DNA of 64,000 nt from JBJGXI01 sp045635475 (GCF_045635475.1 NZ_JBJGXI010000006.1:1-64000), one strand, 5' to 3'. Numbered from the stretch's first letter, positions 51,755-61,374 are shown. A program made the numbers and translations. Notes: generated by a model not told the origin, from the sequence alone.

Positions 51755-52849
51755 TTATTCAATTATTTGTAGCTCCTTAGGAAACGAAGTAAGAAGCTCT
51801 GTCCCATTTTCACTAATAAAGACTTCATCTTCTATTCTAACGCCACCAACACCAGGCACATAAATCCCGGGCTCGATTGTAAAACACATACCTTCCTTAA
51901 GTGTAACAGTATTATTCGCTGCCATTGATGGGAATTCGTGAACATCAATACCAATTCCGTGACCTATGCGATGCTTAAAATATTCACCATACCCGTTGTC
52001 TGTAATATGCTGACGGGCAGCTTGATCAATATCACCGACCGGTGTGCCAATCGTAGCTGCTTCAATGGCTTTTTGTTGAGCTGCTAATACAGTTTGATAA
52101 ATAGCTTGTTGCTGTTCGGTGATATTTTTATAAGCAACTGTCCTAGTTATGTCTGAGCAATAGCCATTATAGACAACTCCTAAATCAAAAAGGACGAGAT
52201 CACCGACTTCTATTTTTTTATGATCTGGTGTTCCGTGCGGTGATGCTGTCTTCGTACCAGATAATACCATCGTTGAAAATGACATTTCTCGCACACCTTG
52301 CTTTTTTAAGGTATATTCAATTTCAGCGACAATTTCGAGCTCGCTTTTTCCTTGTTTAATTGCTTCGATACCTGTTTTTACACCAAGATCTGCGAATGCT
52401 GCAGCTTGTTTTAGAATTGAATATTCGTTACCATCTTTGATTACTCGTAAATTGGCAAGAAGTGATTGCGCATTGATAAATGTCGTGTTGTTGAATATTG
52501 TTTGCAACTGTTCTAATCGTTCAACTGTAAGATGATCTTTCTCAATACCAAGTGAAGTAGGCATTCTTTTCGATTTGCGTAAATAAGCTTGAAATAACTG
52601 CCAAGGATTTTCATGATCATAGTAGGTAATCAGCTCACCTTTCCATCCAGCTTCGATCGCGTCCTCTTGTTCCATGGCTGGTAGGATAAAAACGGGTTCT
52701 CCTAAGTTGTCGATAAAGATGGCAACAACTCGTTCGTGTGGATCAGTGTAGTAATTACTCGTATAAAATACATTCGCCTTTGATGTTATAAAGATACTGT
52801 CTAGATTGTTTTTTGTTAGTTGTTCTTGCAAATGATTGATTCTTTCCAT
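51755..52849 (-). CDS. pepQ: Xaa-Pro dipeptidase/aminopeptidase (M24 family)
   Basis: The 364-residue protein has a creatinase-like N-terminal domain (1-130) and a pita-bread catalytic domain. Metal ligands sit in LFDLGVVYNGYCSDITRTV (two Asp), HRIGHGIGIDVHEFP (His), FTIEPGIYVPG (Glu) and GVRIEDEV (Glu). It cleaves X-Pro bonds with two Mn or Co ions. GAGGAAC precedes the ATG on the minus strand. Confidence 0.92.
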   Translation of the reverse strand: MERINHLQEQLTKNNLDSIFITSKANVFYTSNYYTDPHERVVAIFIDNLGEPVFILPAMEQEDAIEAGWKGELITYYDHENPWQLFQAYLRKSKRMPTSLGIEKDHLTVERLEQLQTIFNNTTFINAQSLLANLRVIKDGNEYSILKQAAAFADLGVKTGIEAIKQGKSELEIVAEIEYTLKKQGVREMSFSTMVLSGTKTASPHGTPDHKKIEVGDLVLFDLGVVYNGYCSDITRTVAYKNITEQQQAIYQTVLAAQQKAIEAATIGTPVGDIDQAARQHITDNGYGEYFKHRIGHGIGIDVHEFPSMAANNTVTLKEGMCFTIEPGIYVPGVGGVRIEDEVFISENGTELLTSFPKELQIIE

Positions 52850-52999
52850 TTTTGTTCCTCCTGTTTTTGAGTGGTCTGTTATGGATATTATAGCAAATAT
52901 AAGGAATTGTTTTTTTACAAACCTTCTTCATATAAGTTAACCAGAAGTTTTGTTATGATAGAAGGGTATTGGAAATTTAAAAAATATTTCTAAGAAATT

Positions 53000-53028
53000 T
53001 GAAACATTTATATTATGTTAGTCGTATG
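53000..53028 (+). promoter_or_regulatory. ECF-sigma-type promoter of the pspA-polyamine operon
   Basis: TGAAAC (53000-53005), 17-base spacer, CGTATG (53023-53028), about 36 bases before the DUF4178 ATG. It resembles Bacillus sigma-W/sigma-M/sigma-X promoters (TGAAAC, 16-17 bases, CGT). Confidence 0.65.
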
Positions 53029-53063
53029 TGTATTACAAGCATAAAAAGAGAAGAGGTGCATCT

Positions 53064-53573
53064 ATGGGTTTGTTCTCAAAGCTTTTTCAAAAAAAGGACG
53101 AAAAGCCTGTAGTACAAGAACGTACAGTTTTCAATATTCAAATTGGGGATATTGTAGAGTACGATTTACATGACTATGAGGTTGTCGGCAAAATTACTTA
53201 CCGACAAGGCTCCTATGAATGGATTGCCTATCAAATGTTGGAAGGAGACAATATTCGATGGCTATCTGCAGAAATGGATGATGAAGTAGAGCTAGGTATT
53301 TATGAAAAAATCGTGTTACCCGTATCTCAACCTTTTCCGAAAGAATTGAAGTACAAAGATCGTACTTATTATTTGGATGAAGAAGGGGAAGCGCGTGTCG
53401 TTGGGGAAGGTAGAAGTAAAAATATTAATGGTAGAATCACTCCTTATGCTGACTATTATGATGATTCAGAAGAGCACTATTTAAGTGTGGAGAGCTGGGG
53501 GAGTGAGAATGAAGTTAGTTATGGATATCCCATAGAGGATTATGAAATAAAAATTATTGCGGGTTCAATATAA
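53064..53573 (+). CDS. DUF4178 protein
   Basis: The 169-residue protein starts at ATG 53064 with AGAGGTG upstream. It is a beta-rich domain with FNIQIGDIVEYDLHDYEVVGKITYRQGSYEWIAYQM, typical of DUF4178. It is not membrane-spanning. It precedes pspA by 15 bases. DUF4178, PspA, DUF4247, DUF350 and an aminopropyltransferase recur together in bacteria, suggesting a joint membrane function; the biochemical role is unknown. Confidence 0.8.
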   Translation: MGLFSKLFQKKDEKPVVQERTVFNIQIGDIVEYDLHDYEVVGKITYRQGSYEWIAYQMLEGDNIRWLSAEMDDEVELGIYEKIVLPVSQPFPKELKYKDRTYYLDEEGEARVVGEGRSKNINGRITPYADYYDDSEEHYLSVESWGSENEVSYGYPIEDYEIKIIAGSI

Positions 53574-53588
53574 AAGGAGGAAATGTAA

Positions 53589-54257
53589 ATGTTTAAAATG
53601 TTTAAACGTGTAAAAACAGTAGTTAGTTCAGAGTTAAATGCGATGTTGGATAAAGCCGAAGATCCGGTGAAAATGCTAGATCAATTTATGCGTGATATGG
53701 AGTCTGATATTCGTGAAGTTGAAAGTGCTGTTGCGAAACAGATTGCAAATGAAAAAATGCTAAAGAGAAAAGCTGATGATGCCCAAGCTTTAGTTGACAA
53801 ACGTCAAAAGCAGGCAGAAACTGCCATTGAAGCAGGAAATGAAGATTTAGCCCGTCGCGCATTACAGGATAAAAGTGATCAACAACAACAAGCAACTATG
53901 TTACAAGAATCTTGGCAAAGAGCTAAGCAAGATTCTGATACATTACGCGTTAAACTGGATGAAATGAAGAAAGAATACCAAGATATGAAATTGAAAAAGG
54001 ATACACTGAAAGCTCGTGCAGAATCTGCTAAAACAAGAACAAAAATGAACCGCACCATGTCATCTATTGGAAATGATGAATCGAAACAAGGCTTTGAGCG
54101 CATGGAAGAGAAAGTATTGCGTTATGAAGCAGAAGCAGATACGAGCGAGGATTTGTCTGCTGCAAGCCGTTCATTAGATGATGAATTTGAACAATTAGAG
54201 AAAAATGATGTAGATGATGAACTAGCGGCATTGAAAAAGAAAATGGGTAAAGAATAA
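53589..54257 (+). CDS. pspA: PspA/IM30 family membrane-stress protein
   Basis: The 222-residue protein begins FKMFKRVKTVVSSELNAMLDKAEDPVKMLDQFMRDME, the PspA signature helix 1, and is all coiled coil after that, with an acidic C-terminus. PspA/LiaH proteins oligomerise on stressed membranes. AAAGGAGG precedes the ATG. Second gene of the operon behind an ECF-type promoter, which fits sigma-W control of pspA in B. subtilis. Confidence 0.93.
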   Translation: MFKMFKRVKTVVSSELNAMLDKAEDPVKMLDQFMRDMESDIREVESAVAKQIANEKMLKRKADDAQALVDKRQKQAETAIEAGNEDLARRALQDKSDQQQQATMLQESWQRAKQDSDTLRVKLDEMKKEYQDMKLKKDTLKARAESAKTRTKMNRTMSSIGNDESKQGFERMEEKVLRYEAEADTSEDLSAASRSLDDEFEQLEKNDVDDELAALKKKMGKE

Positions 54258-54268
54258 AAAATCAGTAA

Positions 54269-54408
54269 GTCAATTTCATATTTACCTCACACAGCTATTT
54301 GCATTCACATTTAGTGGATGTTAATAGCTAAAATTCAGTATTATGAAATTGACATTTATTATGTGTAATTAGTAAGACCCTTGCGGTGAACAATCGCTGC
54401 AAGGGTTT
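54269..54408 (+). other. Nested hairpins between pspA and DUF4247 gene
   Basis: GTCAATTTCATA (54269-54280) pairs with TATGAAATTGAC (54342-54353). Inside are AGCTATT / AATAGCT and CATTCAC / GTGGATG. A second hairpin, ACCCTTGC / GCAAGGGT (54377-54406), follows. It may be an RNA processing or attenuation element that sets the level of the downstream genes. Confidence 0.5.
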
Positions 54409-54448
54409 AACCTATGGATATTTTAGTGAAAGGAGGATGTTCCTTTTT

Positions 54449-55114
54449 ATGCCAATGAAGATGTTAGGCCTCTCTATCGTATTATTATTAATTTTATCAG
54501 CGTGTGGACCTTCGGGATTTACAAATAGCTCAGGTGCTTTTGAAGATCCGGGCGTATCAGTGGATATGATTCCTGATGAGCCAACAAAACAAGAACTAAC
54601 AGAGAATATACAACAGACTGCAACAAATGACATTGAAGCTGTGATTGCCAATAATTTTGAATTATTAGATGTTGTGCAAGGTGAAGATGCAATTGCGAAT
54701 GTTTATGCAACGAGACAATTTTCCGTTTCAGAAATAGTATCTGTCATCTCAGAGGCTATTGAACCTGATGAGATTAGTGATTTAAAGAATAACCAGCAAA
54801 TACTAATTTACCCCAACCATTTTGTCACGTTTAAAGTAAGTGAAGAGGATGCAGATGTAGTGTTAATGGAAGTAGCAACCGAGCAATTTGTTCGTGATAA
54901 TTATTCTCCAAGTTTTCTTCAAACGTACTTTGCTTTTAGGTTATTAGATAGCGTACTAGGAGTACCAAATTGGGGCTCTAGTCGGTCAAATAAATGTGCT
55001 AATGGTGGCTGTTATGGTGGCTATTCAACTAGCAAGCCGTACAATCAAGGAAGTTTGAATACAAATCGTGGTATGTCGGATTATCGTGGTGGCGGACCAA
55101 GCGCAGGTAAATAA
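54449..55114 (+). CDS. DUF4247 lipoprotein
   Basis: The protein is about 221 residues. The signal peptide ends in LILSAC (lipobox, Cys near 19). The mature part holds the DUF4247-like IANVYATRQFSVSEIVSVISEAIEPDEIS. The C-terminus is Gly/Ser/Asn-rich with GGCYGGYST. GGAGG is 12 bases upstream of ATG 54449, and another in-frame ATG follows at 54455. It should sit on the outer face of the membrane and act with DUF350. Confidence 0.78.
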   Translation: MPMKMLGLSIVLLLILSACGPSGFTNSSGAFEDPGVSVDMIPDEPTKQELTENIQQTATNDIEAVIANNFELLDVVQGEDAIANVYATRQFSVSEIVSVISEAIEPDEISDLKNNQQILIYPNHFVTFKVSEEDADVVLMEVATEQFVRDNYSPSFLQTYFAFRLLDSVLGVPNWGSSRSNKCANGGCYGGYSTSKPYNQGSLNTNRGMSDYRGGGPSAGK

Positions 55115-55132
55115 TAAAGGAGGAATACAATA

Positions 55133-55534
55133 ATGGAATTGATGGAATTTGTTTCAACGTTACTTTATTTTGTAATTGCAATTATTGTTGTTGTAATCGG
55201 ATTAGTTATTTTTGAATTTATTACAACGAAGTATAAAGATTGGGATGAAATTGCTAATGGTAATCAAGCGGTTGCACTTTCAATCGCTGGTAAAATTATC
55301 GGTATTTGTATCGTGTTGTCATTTGCTATATATCATAGTGTGACAGTTTGGGAAACATTAGTATGGGGCGCATACGGTGTGGTCTTGCAGCTAGTTGCAT
55401 ACTTGCTTTATGAAGCATTCACACGTAAGTTTTCCGTTGAAGAACAGATTAAGAATAACAATGTTGCAGTTGGTATCGTATCACTTGGAGTATCGATTGG
55501 TCTTGCTTTTGTAATTGGAGCATCAATCACATAA
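55133..55534 (+). CDS. DUF350 membrane protein
   Basis: The 133-residue protein has four hydrophobic segments (about 6-30, 46-66, 73-95, 108-131) and the DUF350 hallmark EIANGNQAVALSIAGKIIGI. It is related to E. coli YjfL, which also neighbours a PspA-like gene. AAAGGAGG precedes the ATG. Its function is unproven; transport or membrane organisation is suspected. Confidence 0.85.
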   Translation: MELMEFVSTLLYFVIAIIVVVIGLVIFEFITTKYKDWDEIANGNQAVALSIAGKIIGICIVLSFAIYHSVTVWETLVWGAYGVVLQLVAYLLYEAFTRKFSVEEQIKNNNVAVGIVSLGVSIGLAFVIGASIT

Positions 55535-55768
55535 TAATCTGAGCAAATACAAGTAAATTATCGATAACATTTAGGGTCTGGCTCGGAGCGCGGGTTGGAC
55601 CTTCTCTATTTTAAAAATCTGAAGTAATAAATCAATTTATGCTTAAATTTTTTTGTCATTCCCAAGCATCATAATGAAACGGTCTGCAATATTATGATGT
55701 CTCGAGAATGGTAGTAAAAATAAATATGAAATTGACACAATACATAAGTCGTTAACGGAGTGATCATA

Positions 55769-57319
55769 TTGGAACCAAAAGCAAGACGTCAAAGTAACCT
55801 TATATATTGGGCATCAGGTATTGTATCTATATGCGGTATCATTTTTGAGGTTTTATTTGGTGCTTTAGGCTCCTATATCTTAGGAGATGGTGTAAAACAA
55901 TATACACTTACTATTTCTTTATTTTTAACGGGAATGGGGGTTGGGGCTAGCTTAAGTGAAAAGGTGCTAAAAAACCTGATCATCACTTTTATTTACATCG
56001 AGTTTTTCGTTGCGTTAATCGGCGGTTTTTCCAGTTTTCTCATGTTTGGAATGACAGCTTTTTCTCCACCAGGTTCAGATGCATTATTCCTATACTTAAT
56101 TACATTTACCGTTGGGGCATTAACAGGTGTTGAATTACCGATTTTAATTCGCAAAGCAAATAGCATTGGTGTTTCATTAAATAGAAGTACAGCACGGGTG
56201 CTTTTTTCGGATTATGCAGGAGGGCTCATTGGCGGATTACTTTTTGTGTTTTTATTGCGACCGCAATTCGGGATGGTCAAAACTGCCTTCTTCGTAGGAT
56301 GTATTAACTTAGGTGTTGCGCTAGTTGTGCTTTGGCTATTTCGAAAAGAAATTAAGCATATTATTGTGCATGCAATAATTGGATCATGTATTGCAGTTCT
56401 GTTGCTTTTCGGATTATTATTCGGCGAAGAGATGGCATTTAGCTTTGAGCAGAAACTTTATAAAGATCCGATTATCCATATGGAAGAAAGTCGTTATCAA
56501 AAAATTATTATTACGAAAAACCAAGAGGATACAAGGCTGTATTTGAATGGAGGACTACAGTTCAGCTCCATTGATGAATACCGCTATCATGAATTATTAG
56601 TCCACCCTGTGATGGCCCATGCAAAAAGCCATGACCAGGTTCTGATTCTAGGTGGCGGAGACGGTATTGCAGCGAAGGAATTGCTGAAATATGATGATCT
56701 TGGTCATATTACGCTCGTGGATTTGGATCCGGCAGTCATCGATTTGGCTAACGAACATCCAGATTTGTTAGCATTGAATGACGCTTCTTTAAAAAATGAT
56801 AAGATAACGGTAATTAACGATGATGCGTTTGAATATTTACGAGAAAGTACCACATGGTTTGATGTTATTATTATCGATTTACCTGATCCGAACGACGAAA
56901 GTTTAAATAAATTATATACACAAGAATTTTATTCATTGGCCCGCAATCACTTATTGCCTGATGGAGCGATGATGGTACAAGCGACTAGCCCAGTATTTGC
57001 ACGAGAAGTTTATTGGACGATTTCAAAAACGATTGAAACAACTGGGATGTATATAGAGAACTTTCACGTAGATGTTCCGAGCTTTGGAAACTGGGGGTTT
57101 GTGATGGCGAGTCGAGAGCCGATTCACACTTCTACCTTAGATATTACGGTTCCAACACGTTTTCTAACAAATGATTTGATAGAAGCTGCAACAGTGTTTG
57201 GGCAAGATGAAGATAATCACATACAACAGGCAGATGGTAATGCGAAAAGTTGGGAAGCAAACACGTTAATCGATCCGATTCTAATTCAATTGTATGAAAA
57301 CGCATGGAAAAACTACTAA
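55769..57319 (+). CDS. Membrane-bound polyamine aminopropyltransferase (spermidine synthase-like)
   Basis: The protein is about 516 residues from TTG 55769 (CGGAG 8 bases upstream). The N-terminal half has about seven membrane helices (IYWASGIVSICGIIFEVLFGALGSY ... ALVVLWLF). The C-terminal half is a spermidine-synthase fold: YLNGGLQFSSIDEYRYHE, LILGGGDGIAAKELLKY, TLVDLDPAV and IIDLPDPNDESLNKLYT. It probably transfers aminopropyl groups at the membrane. It closes the DUF4178-PspA-DUF4247-DUF350 cluster. Confidence 0.88.
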   Translation: MEPKARRQSNLIYWASGIVSICGIIFEVLFGALGSYILGDGVKQYTLTISLFLTGMGVGASLSEKVLKNLIITFIYIEFFVALIGGFSSFLMFGMTAFSPPGSDALFLYLITFTVGALTGVELPILIRKANSIGVSLNRSTARVLFSDYAGGLIGGLLFVFLLRPQFGMVKTAFFVGCINLGVALVVLWLFRKEIKHIIVHAIIGSCIAVLLLFGLLFGEEMAFSFEQKLYKDPIIHMEESRYQKIIITKNQEDTRLYLNGGLQFSSIDEYRYHELLVHPVMAHAKSHDQVLILGGGDGIAAKELLKYDDLGHITLVDLDPAVIDLANEHPDLLALNDASLKNDKITVINDDAFEYLRESTTWFDVIIIDLPDPNDESLNKLYTQEFYSLARNHLLPDGAMMVQATSPVFAREVYWTISKTIETTGMYIENFHVDVPSFGNWGFVMASREPIHTSTLDITVPTRFLTNDLIEAATVFGQDEDNHIQQADGNAKSWEANTLIDPILIQLYENAWKNY

Positions 57320-57391
57320 ATGGGTATAGTCATTGTACATTCTCTTAATAATGAAATATTAGGATATAATTTAAAAAGGAGAGAGTAGACA

Positions 57392-58072
57392 ATGAAAGTA
57401 TCTTTTCATGGGCAATCAGTAGTCAAAATCGTAACAGCAACACACACAATTTTAATTGATCCATTTATTTCGGGAAATGGAACGTGTGATTTGAATGCAG
57501 CAGAGGTTAAACCAGACGTAATTTTACTTACACATGGCCACAATGATCACGTTGGAGATACCATTGACATTGCTAAGAAAAATGATGCGTTGGTTGTAGC
57601 TCCATTTGAATTAGCAAACTATTTATCATCTAGAGGGCTAAATACCCACCCGATGCACATTGGTGGGGCACATCAATTCGAGTTTGGTAAAGTGAAATTA
57701 ACACCTGCTTTTCACGGATCTTCATATACGGATGAAGATGGGCAAACCATTTATACAGGAATGCCAGCAGGACTATTGTTTACAGCGGAAAATAAAACAA
57801 TTTATCATGCCGGTGATACAGCATTATTTTCTGACATGAAATTGATTGGTGAGATGAACAGTATTGACCTTGCCTTTTTACCGATCGGTGACAATTTCAC
57901 GATGGGACCTGAAGATGCGTTAGTAGCAGCAGACTGGTTACAAGCAAAACAGGTTGTTCCAATGCACTACAATACGTTTCCGTTAATTGAACAAGATGCT
58001 GATGCATTTGCCAGCAAAGTAAAGCCAGGGAACGGCCTAGCTTTAAAACCTGGAGAATCAATCGACATATAA
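57392..58072 (+). CDS. ytkL: UPF0173 metal-dependent hydrolase YtkL
   Basis: The 226-residue metallo-beta-lactamase-fold protein has LLTHGHNDHVGD (HxHxDH), further ligands in AFHGSSY, YHAGDTALFSD and PMHYNTFP. RBS AAAGGAGAG. Substrate unknown. A terminator follows. Confidence 0.9.
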   Translation: MKVSFHGQSVVKIVTATHTILIDPFISGNGTCDLNAAEVKPDVILLTHGHNDHVGDTIDIAKKNDALVVAPFELANYLSSRGLNTHPMHIGGAHQFEFGKVKLTPAFHGSSYTDEDGQTIYTGMPAGLLFTAENKTIYHAGDTALFSDMKLIGEMNSIDLAFLPIGDNFTMGPEDALVAADWLQAKQVVPMHYNTFPLIEQDADAFASKVKPGNGLALKPGESIDI

Positions 58073-58080
58073 TTTATCGA

Positions 58081-58117
58081 AAAACAGACTTGCTAGTGAA
58101 TGCAAGTCTGTTTTTTT
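58081..58117 (+). terminator. Intrinsic terminator after ytkL
   Basis: AAACAGACTTGC / GCAAGTCTGTTT, 8-base loop, T-run. Confidence 0.92.
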
Positions 58118-58191
58118 ATATTTAAAACATGTTCAGTGATGGTTGTACATAAAATAGAGTAGTGAAAACTATGACAGAAGGAGTGTATGGT

Positions 58192-58419
58192 ATGGAACAG
58201 TATGCGTTACTTCGTATTCTTTTAGCATGTTTCTTTCTTTATATTGCTTGGCCGGCGATCAGTGAGCAAGCCTCAAGCCTAGCCTCCATGTTTTGGGCTG
58301 GATGGTTGCTATTTTTCTTATTTGTAGTAGGTTCAAACCTAGCTGCTATGTTAAAAATAACGAAACCACTTGGACTGGATAAGCAGGAGGAGAAACAAGT
58401 TTCTGTTGGAAAAAATTGA
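58192..58419 (+). CDS. Small two-helix membrane protein, 75 aa
   Basis: ATG 58192 with GAAGGAG upstream (spacing about 11). It has two hydrophobic segments (about 5-22 and 30-52) and a charged C-terminal tail. Position between ytkL and ytoI suggests a conserved small membrane protein of this region; function unknown. Confidence 0.6.
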   Translation: MEQYALLRILLACFFLYIAWPAISEQASSLASMFWAGWLLFFLFVVGSNLAAMLKITKPLGLDKQEEKQVSVGKN

Positions 58420-58493
58420 TGTGAAGCCGATTCATCTGTATAATAACAATAAGATAATATTTACTAGTACAGATGGAAAGATTGGTGAAATGG

Positions 58494-59807
58494 TTGGCAA
58501 CGAAACACGAACAAATCCTCATATTTATCGAATCATTAAAGGTCGGGAATAAAATATCTGTAAGACAAATTGCTAAGGAACTGAAGGTAAGTGAAGGAAC
58601 TGCTTATCGAGCTATTAAAGAAGCGGAAAATCAAGGCTTAGTAAGTACAATTGAACGTGTTGGCACCATTCGAATCGAAAGAAAAAAGAAAGAAAACTTT
58701 GAACGACTTACTTTTGCAGAAATCGTTAGTATTGTTGACGGTCAGGTGTTGGGTGGAAGAGAAGGGTTGTACAAAACGCTCAATAAGTTTGTGATTGGTG
58801 CGATGAAATTAGATGCGATGATGCGTTATACTGAAAAAGATGCTCTATTGATCGTAGGTAATCGTGTAGAGGCACATGAATTGGCGATAAAAGAAGGAGC
58901 GGCTGTTTTAATTACTGGTGGTTTTGACACGGATGATCATGTCAAAAAATTAGCCGATGAGAAACAGCTCCCGATTATGTCTACAAGCTATGATACTTTT
59001 ACTGTGGCAGCGATGATTAATCGGGCTATATATGACCAACTGATAAAGAAGGAAATCGTCCTTGTCGAGGATATTTTTACATCCATTGAGGATACGTATT
59101 ATTTATCTACAAAAGAATTACTTGATCGCTGGTATCAGTTAAGAGATGCAACGACACACAGTCGCTATCCAGTTGTTGATGAAAACAATCGTGTAATGGG
59201 CATGATTACATCTAAGGATGTGATTGGTAAGGACCGGACGATAACGGTAGACCGTGTAATGACGAAGAATCCGAATACTGTATTGAAAGAAACGTCTTTA
59301 GCTTATGCGGCCCACATGATGGTTTGGGAAGGTATTGAAATCATGCCCGTTGTCGATACACACCAGAAGCTACAAGGACTAATTTCAAGACAAGATGTAC
59401 TCAAAGCATTACAACATATCCAACGCCAGCCACAGGTTGGGGAGACGATTGATGATATCGTTACAAGTCGACTAGAAGCTGTCGAGGATGATATGAATAA
59501 TACTATTTTTCGTTCTGACATCACACCACAAATGACCAACCAATTAGGGACGTTATCATATGGTGTATTTGTTTCCTTTGTCACGGAAGCATCGAGCAGA
59601 TTACTTCGTCAGTATAAAAAAGGTGAACTCGTTGTTGAGAACTTATCGGTTTATTTTATTAAACCTGTTCAAATTGATAGTGTGTTAGAAATAAGGCCGC
59701 GTTTGCTAGAAGTTGGAAGGAAATTTGCAAAAGTGGATGTAGAATTGTTTCATGAAAAAGCGTTGGTAGGAAAAGCATTGCTTATGGCACAACTCATTGA
59801 TCGTTGA
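58494..59807 (+). CDS. ytoI: DRTGG/CBS domain regulator YtoI
   Basis: The protein is about 437 residues. An N-terminal winged HTH (ISVRQIAKELKVSEGTAYRAIKEAENQGLV) is followed by a DRTGG domain (about 70-180) and two CBS domains (about 190-305: HSRYPVVDENNRVMGMITSKD and IEIMPVVDTHQKLQGLISRQD). A hot-dog thioesterase-like domain ends it. It probably senses a nucleotide and regulates transcription. I use TTG 58494 because it gives the family N-terminus MATKHEQIL. Confidence 0.9.
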   Translation: MATKHEQILIFIESLKVGNKISVRQIAKELKVSEGTAYRAIKEAENQGLVSTIERVGTIRIERKKKENFERLTFAEIVSIVDGQVLGGREGLYKTLNKFVIGAMKLDAMMRYTEKDALLIVGNRVEAHELAIKEGAAVLITGGFDTDDHVKKLADEKQLPIMSTSYDTFTVAAMINRAIYDQLIKKEIVLVEDIFTSIEDTYYLSTKELLDRWYQLRDATTHSRYPVVDENNRVMGMITSKDVIGKDRTITVDRVMTKNPNTVLKETSLAYAAHMMVWEGIEIMPVVDTHQKLQGLISRQDVLKALQHIQRQPQVGETIDDIVTSRLEAVEDDMNNTIFRSDITPQMTNQLGTLSYGVFVSFVTEASSRLLRQYKKGELVVENLSVYFIKPVQIDSVLEIRPRLLEVGRKFAKVDVELFHEKALVGKALLMAQLIDR

Positions 59808-59815
59808 TATAAAAA

Positions 59816-59842
59816 AATAACCCCCTTTAGAGGGGATTATTC
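59816..59842. terminator. Hairpin between convergent ytoI and ytpI
   Basis: AACCCCC / GGGGATT-type stem (CCCCCT / AGAGGGG) with flanking A and T runs. Confidence 0.75.
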
Positions 59843-60133
59843 TGCTTGTATTCTTTTTGCCAATTCGCCTCGATAATGCTTTGCTTTTTTGTATCCATTC
59901 ACCAGCTGCATTCCTCCGAATAGTAAAAAGACAATCACAACGAAAAGTGCAAGTTGGGTTTGGTAAAACAGGTATTGATTTATTCCAAAAACAGAAATAA
60001 ATGTACCAAGTGCAAGTTGTGCTTTCGAATTGGTGTATTCTTGAATTAAAGGGTCGTTACTACGAACGATCGCCACCTTGTAATAAATGTATAATACGAT
60101 CGAAACGATAGTAAGAATTGGAAATATAATCAT
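59837..60133 (-). CDS. ytpI: YtpI-like membrane protein
   Basis: The protein is 98 residues from minus-strand ATG 60133 (TTAGGAG upstream). It has three hydrophobic segments (about 2-20, 40-60, 61-80) and a basic C-terminus. The YtpI family includes SKAQLALGTFISVFGINQY. Position between ytoI and nrnA matches B. subtilis. Function unknown. Confidence 0.82.
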   Translation of the reverse strand: MIIFPILTIVSIVLYIYYKVAIVRSNDPLIQEYTNSKAQLALGTFISVFGINQYLFYQTQLALFVVIVFLLFGGMQLVNGYKKAKHYRGELAKRIQAE

Positions 60134-60384
60134 GACATCTACTCCTAACATAAGAACATCTTTTTCATTTTAGCTTGTTTTACATACTTTTGCTAGAAAA
60201 TACTATATAATAGTGTTGTTTTCCATATCAATTTTTTCTACCGAATCGTCTACATGTGTACGTTATTATCTTCTTAGACTAGGCAATTGAGCCAATTTTA
60301 TTATTACCTTAAAGAGCCGTTTTAATTGGCGATAATTCTGGTATTAAAGTGGTTAATCATTTCATGCAATCATAGGAGGATATT

Positions 60385-61323
60385 ATGAGTTATCAACAAG
60401 CCATTATTGAAAAAATTAAACAGTATCAAACTATTATAATCCATAGACATGTTCGTCCTGATCCTGATGCATATGGTTCACAAGCTGGACTAGCAGAAAT
60501 AATCATGTCATCTTTTCCTGAGAAAAAAATTCATATTGTTGGTGATGAGGATGTTTCTTTAGCATACTTAACTAAAATGGATACAATTGAGGACAGCGTA
60601 TACCGGGATGCGCTTGTAATAATCTGTGATACAGCAAATCAAGCGCGCATTGCAGATCAGCGTTATATGAACGGTAAAGAAATCATCAAAATTGACCACC
60701 ATCCAAGTGTAGACCCATACGGAGATATAGCATGGGTAGACCCGACAGCAAGCTCTACAAGTGAGATGATTTATGAGTTATACCTGCATGGGAAGGCAGA
60801 CGGACTCTTATGTAATAAAGTAGCGGCAGAGCTGTTGTATTGCGGTATTGTTGGTGATACAGGTCGTTTTTTATTCCCTAGTACAACAGATAAAACGTTT
60901 CGGTATGTAGCAGACCTAGTGGCTTATGATTTTGACAGAACCACGCTATATGACAACATGTATCATACGAAAATGAATATGGCGCGTCTAAAAGGCTATA
61001 TTTTACAAAACTTCGATATTTCTAGTGCAGGCGTATGCTCCATAAAACTATCGAAAAAACTTTTACAAGAATATCGGTTATCATCATCAGAAACGAGTCA
61101 ATTAATCGGTGTTTTTGGAGATGTGGAAGGCATTAAAGCATGGGTATTCTTTGTTGAAGAAGATGATCTGATCCGGGTAAGATTACGTTCAAAAGGACCT
61201 GTAATAAATGATGTAGCAGCAAAATATAATGGCGGCGGACATCCATTGGCTTCTGGAGCAACCATTTATAGCTGGGAAGAAGCTAAGCAGTTAATCCATG
61301 ATTTAGAAGAAGTGTGTCAGTAA
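60385..61323 (+). CDS. nrnA: Bifunctional oligoribonuclease / pAp phosphatase NrnA
   Basis: The 312-residue DHH/DHHA1 protein has HRHVRPDPDAYGSQ, ICDTANQARI, IDHHPSVD and GDTGRF metal-binding motifs and the C-terminal GGGHPLASGA (DHHA1). It degrades nanoRNA and dephosphorylates pAp. ATAGGAGG precedes the ATG. A terminator follows. Confidence 0.94.
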   Translation: MSYQQAIIEKIKQYQTIIIHRHVRPDPDAYGSQAGLAEIIMSSFPEKKIHIVGDEDVSLAYLTKMDTIEDSVYRDALVIICDTANQARIADQRYMNGKEIIKIDHHPSVDPYGDIAWVDPTASSTSEMIYELYLHGKADGLLCNKVAAELLYCGIVGDTGRFLFPSTTDKTFRYVADLVAYDFDRTTLYDNMYHTKMNMARLKGYILQNFDISSAGVCSIKLSKKLLQEYRLSSSETSQLIGVFGDVEGIKAWVFFVEEDDLIRVRLRSKGPVINDVAAKYNGGGHPLASGATIYSWEEAKQLIHDLEEVCQ

Positions 61324-61374
61324 AAAATATTTGCTATTGTTACGTAGTTGAGTTGTAGTGGTGAATATCACAAT

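Noticed and set aside
55727..55755. ECF-like promoter TGAAAT-N17-CGTTAA before the aminopropyltransferase gene
   Set aside because: Transcription would start on top of the RBS at 55757-55761, leaving no leader, and the -35 is off consensus.
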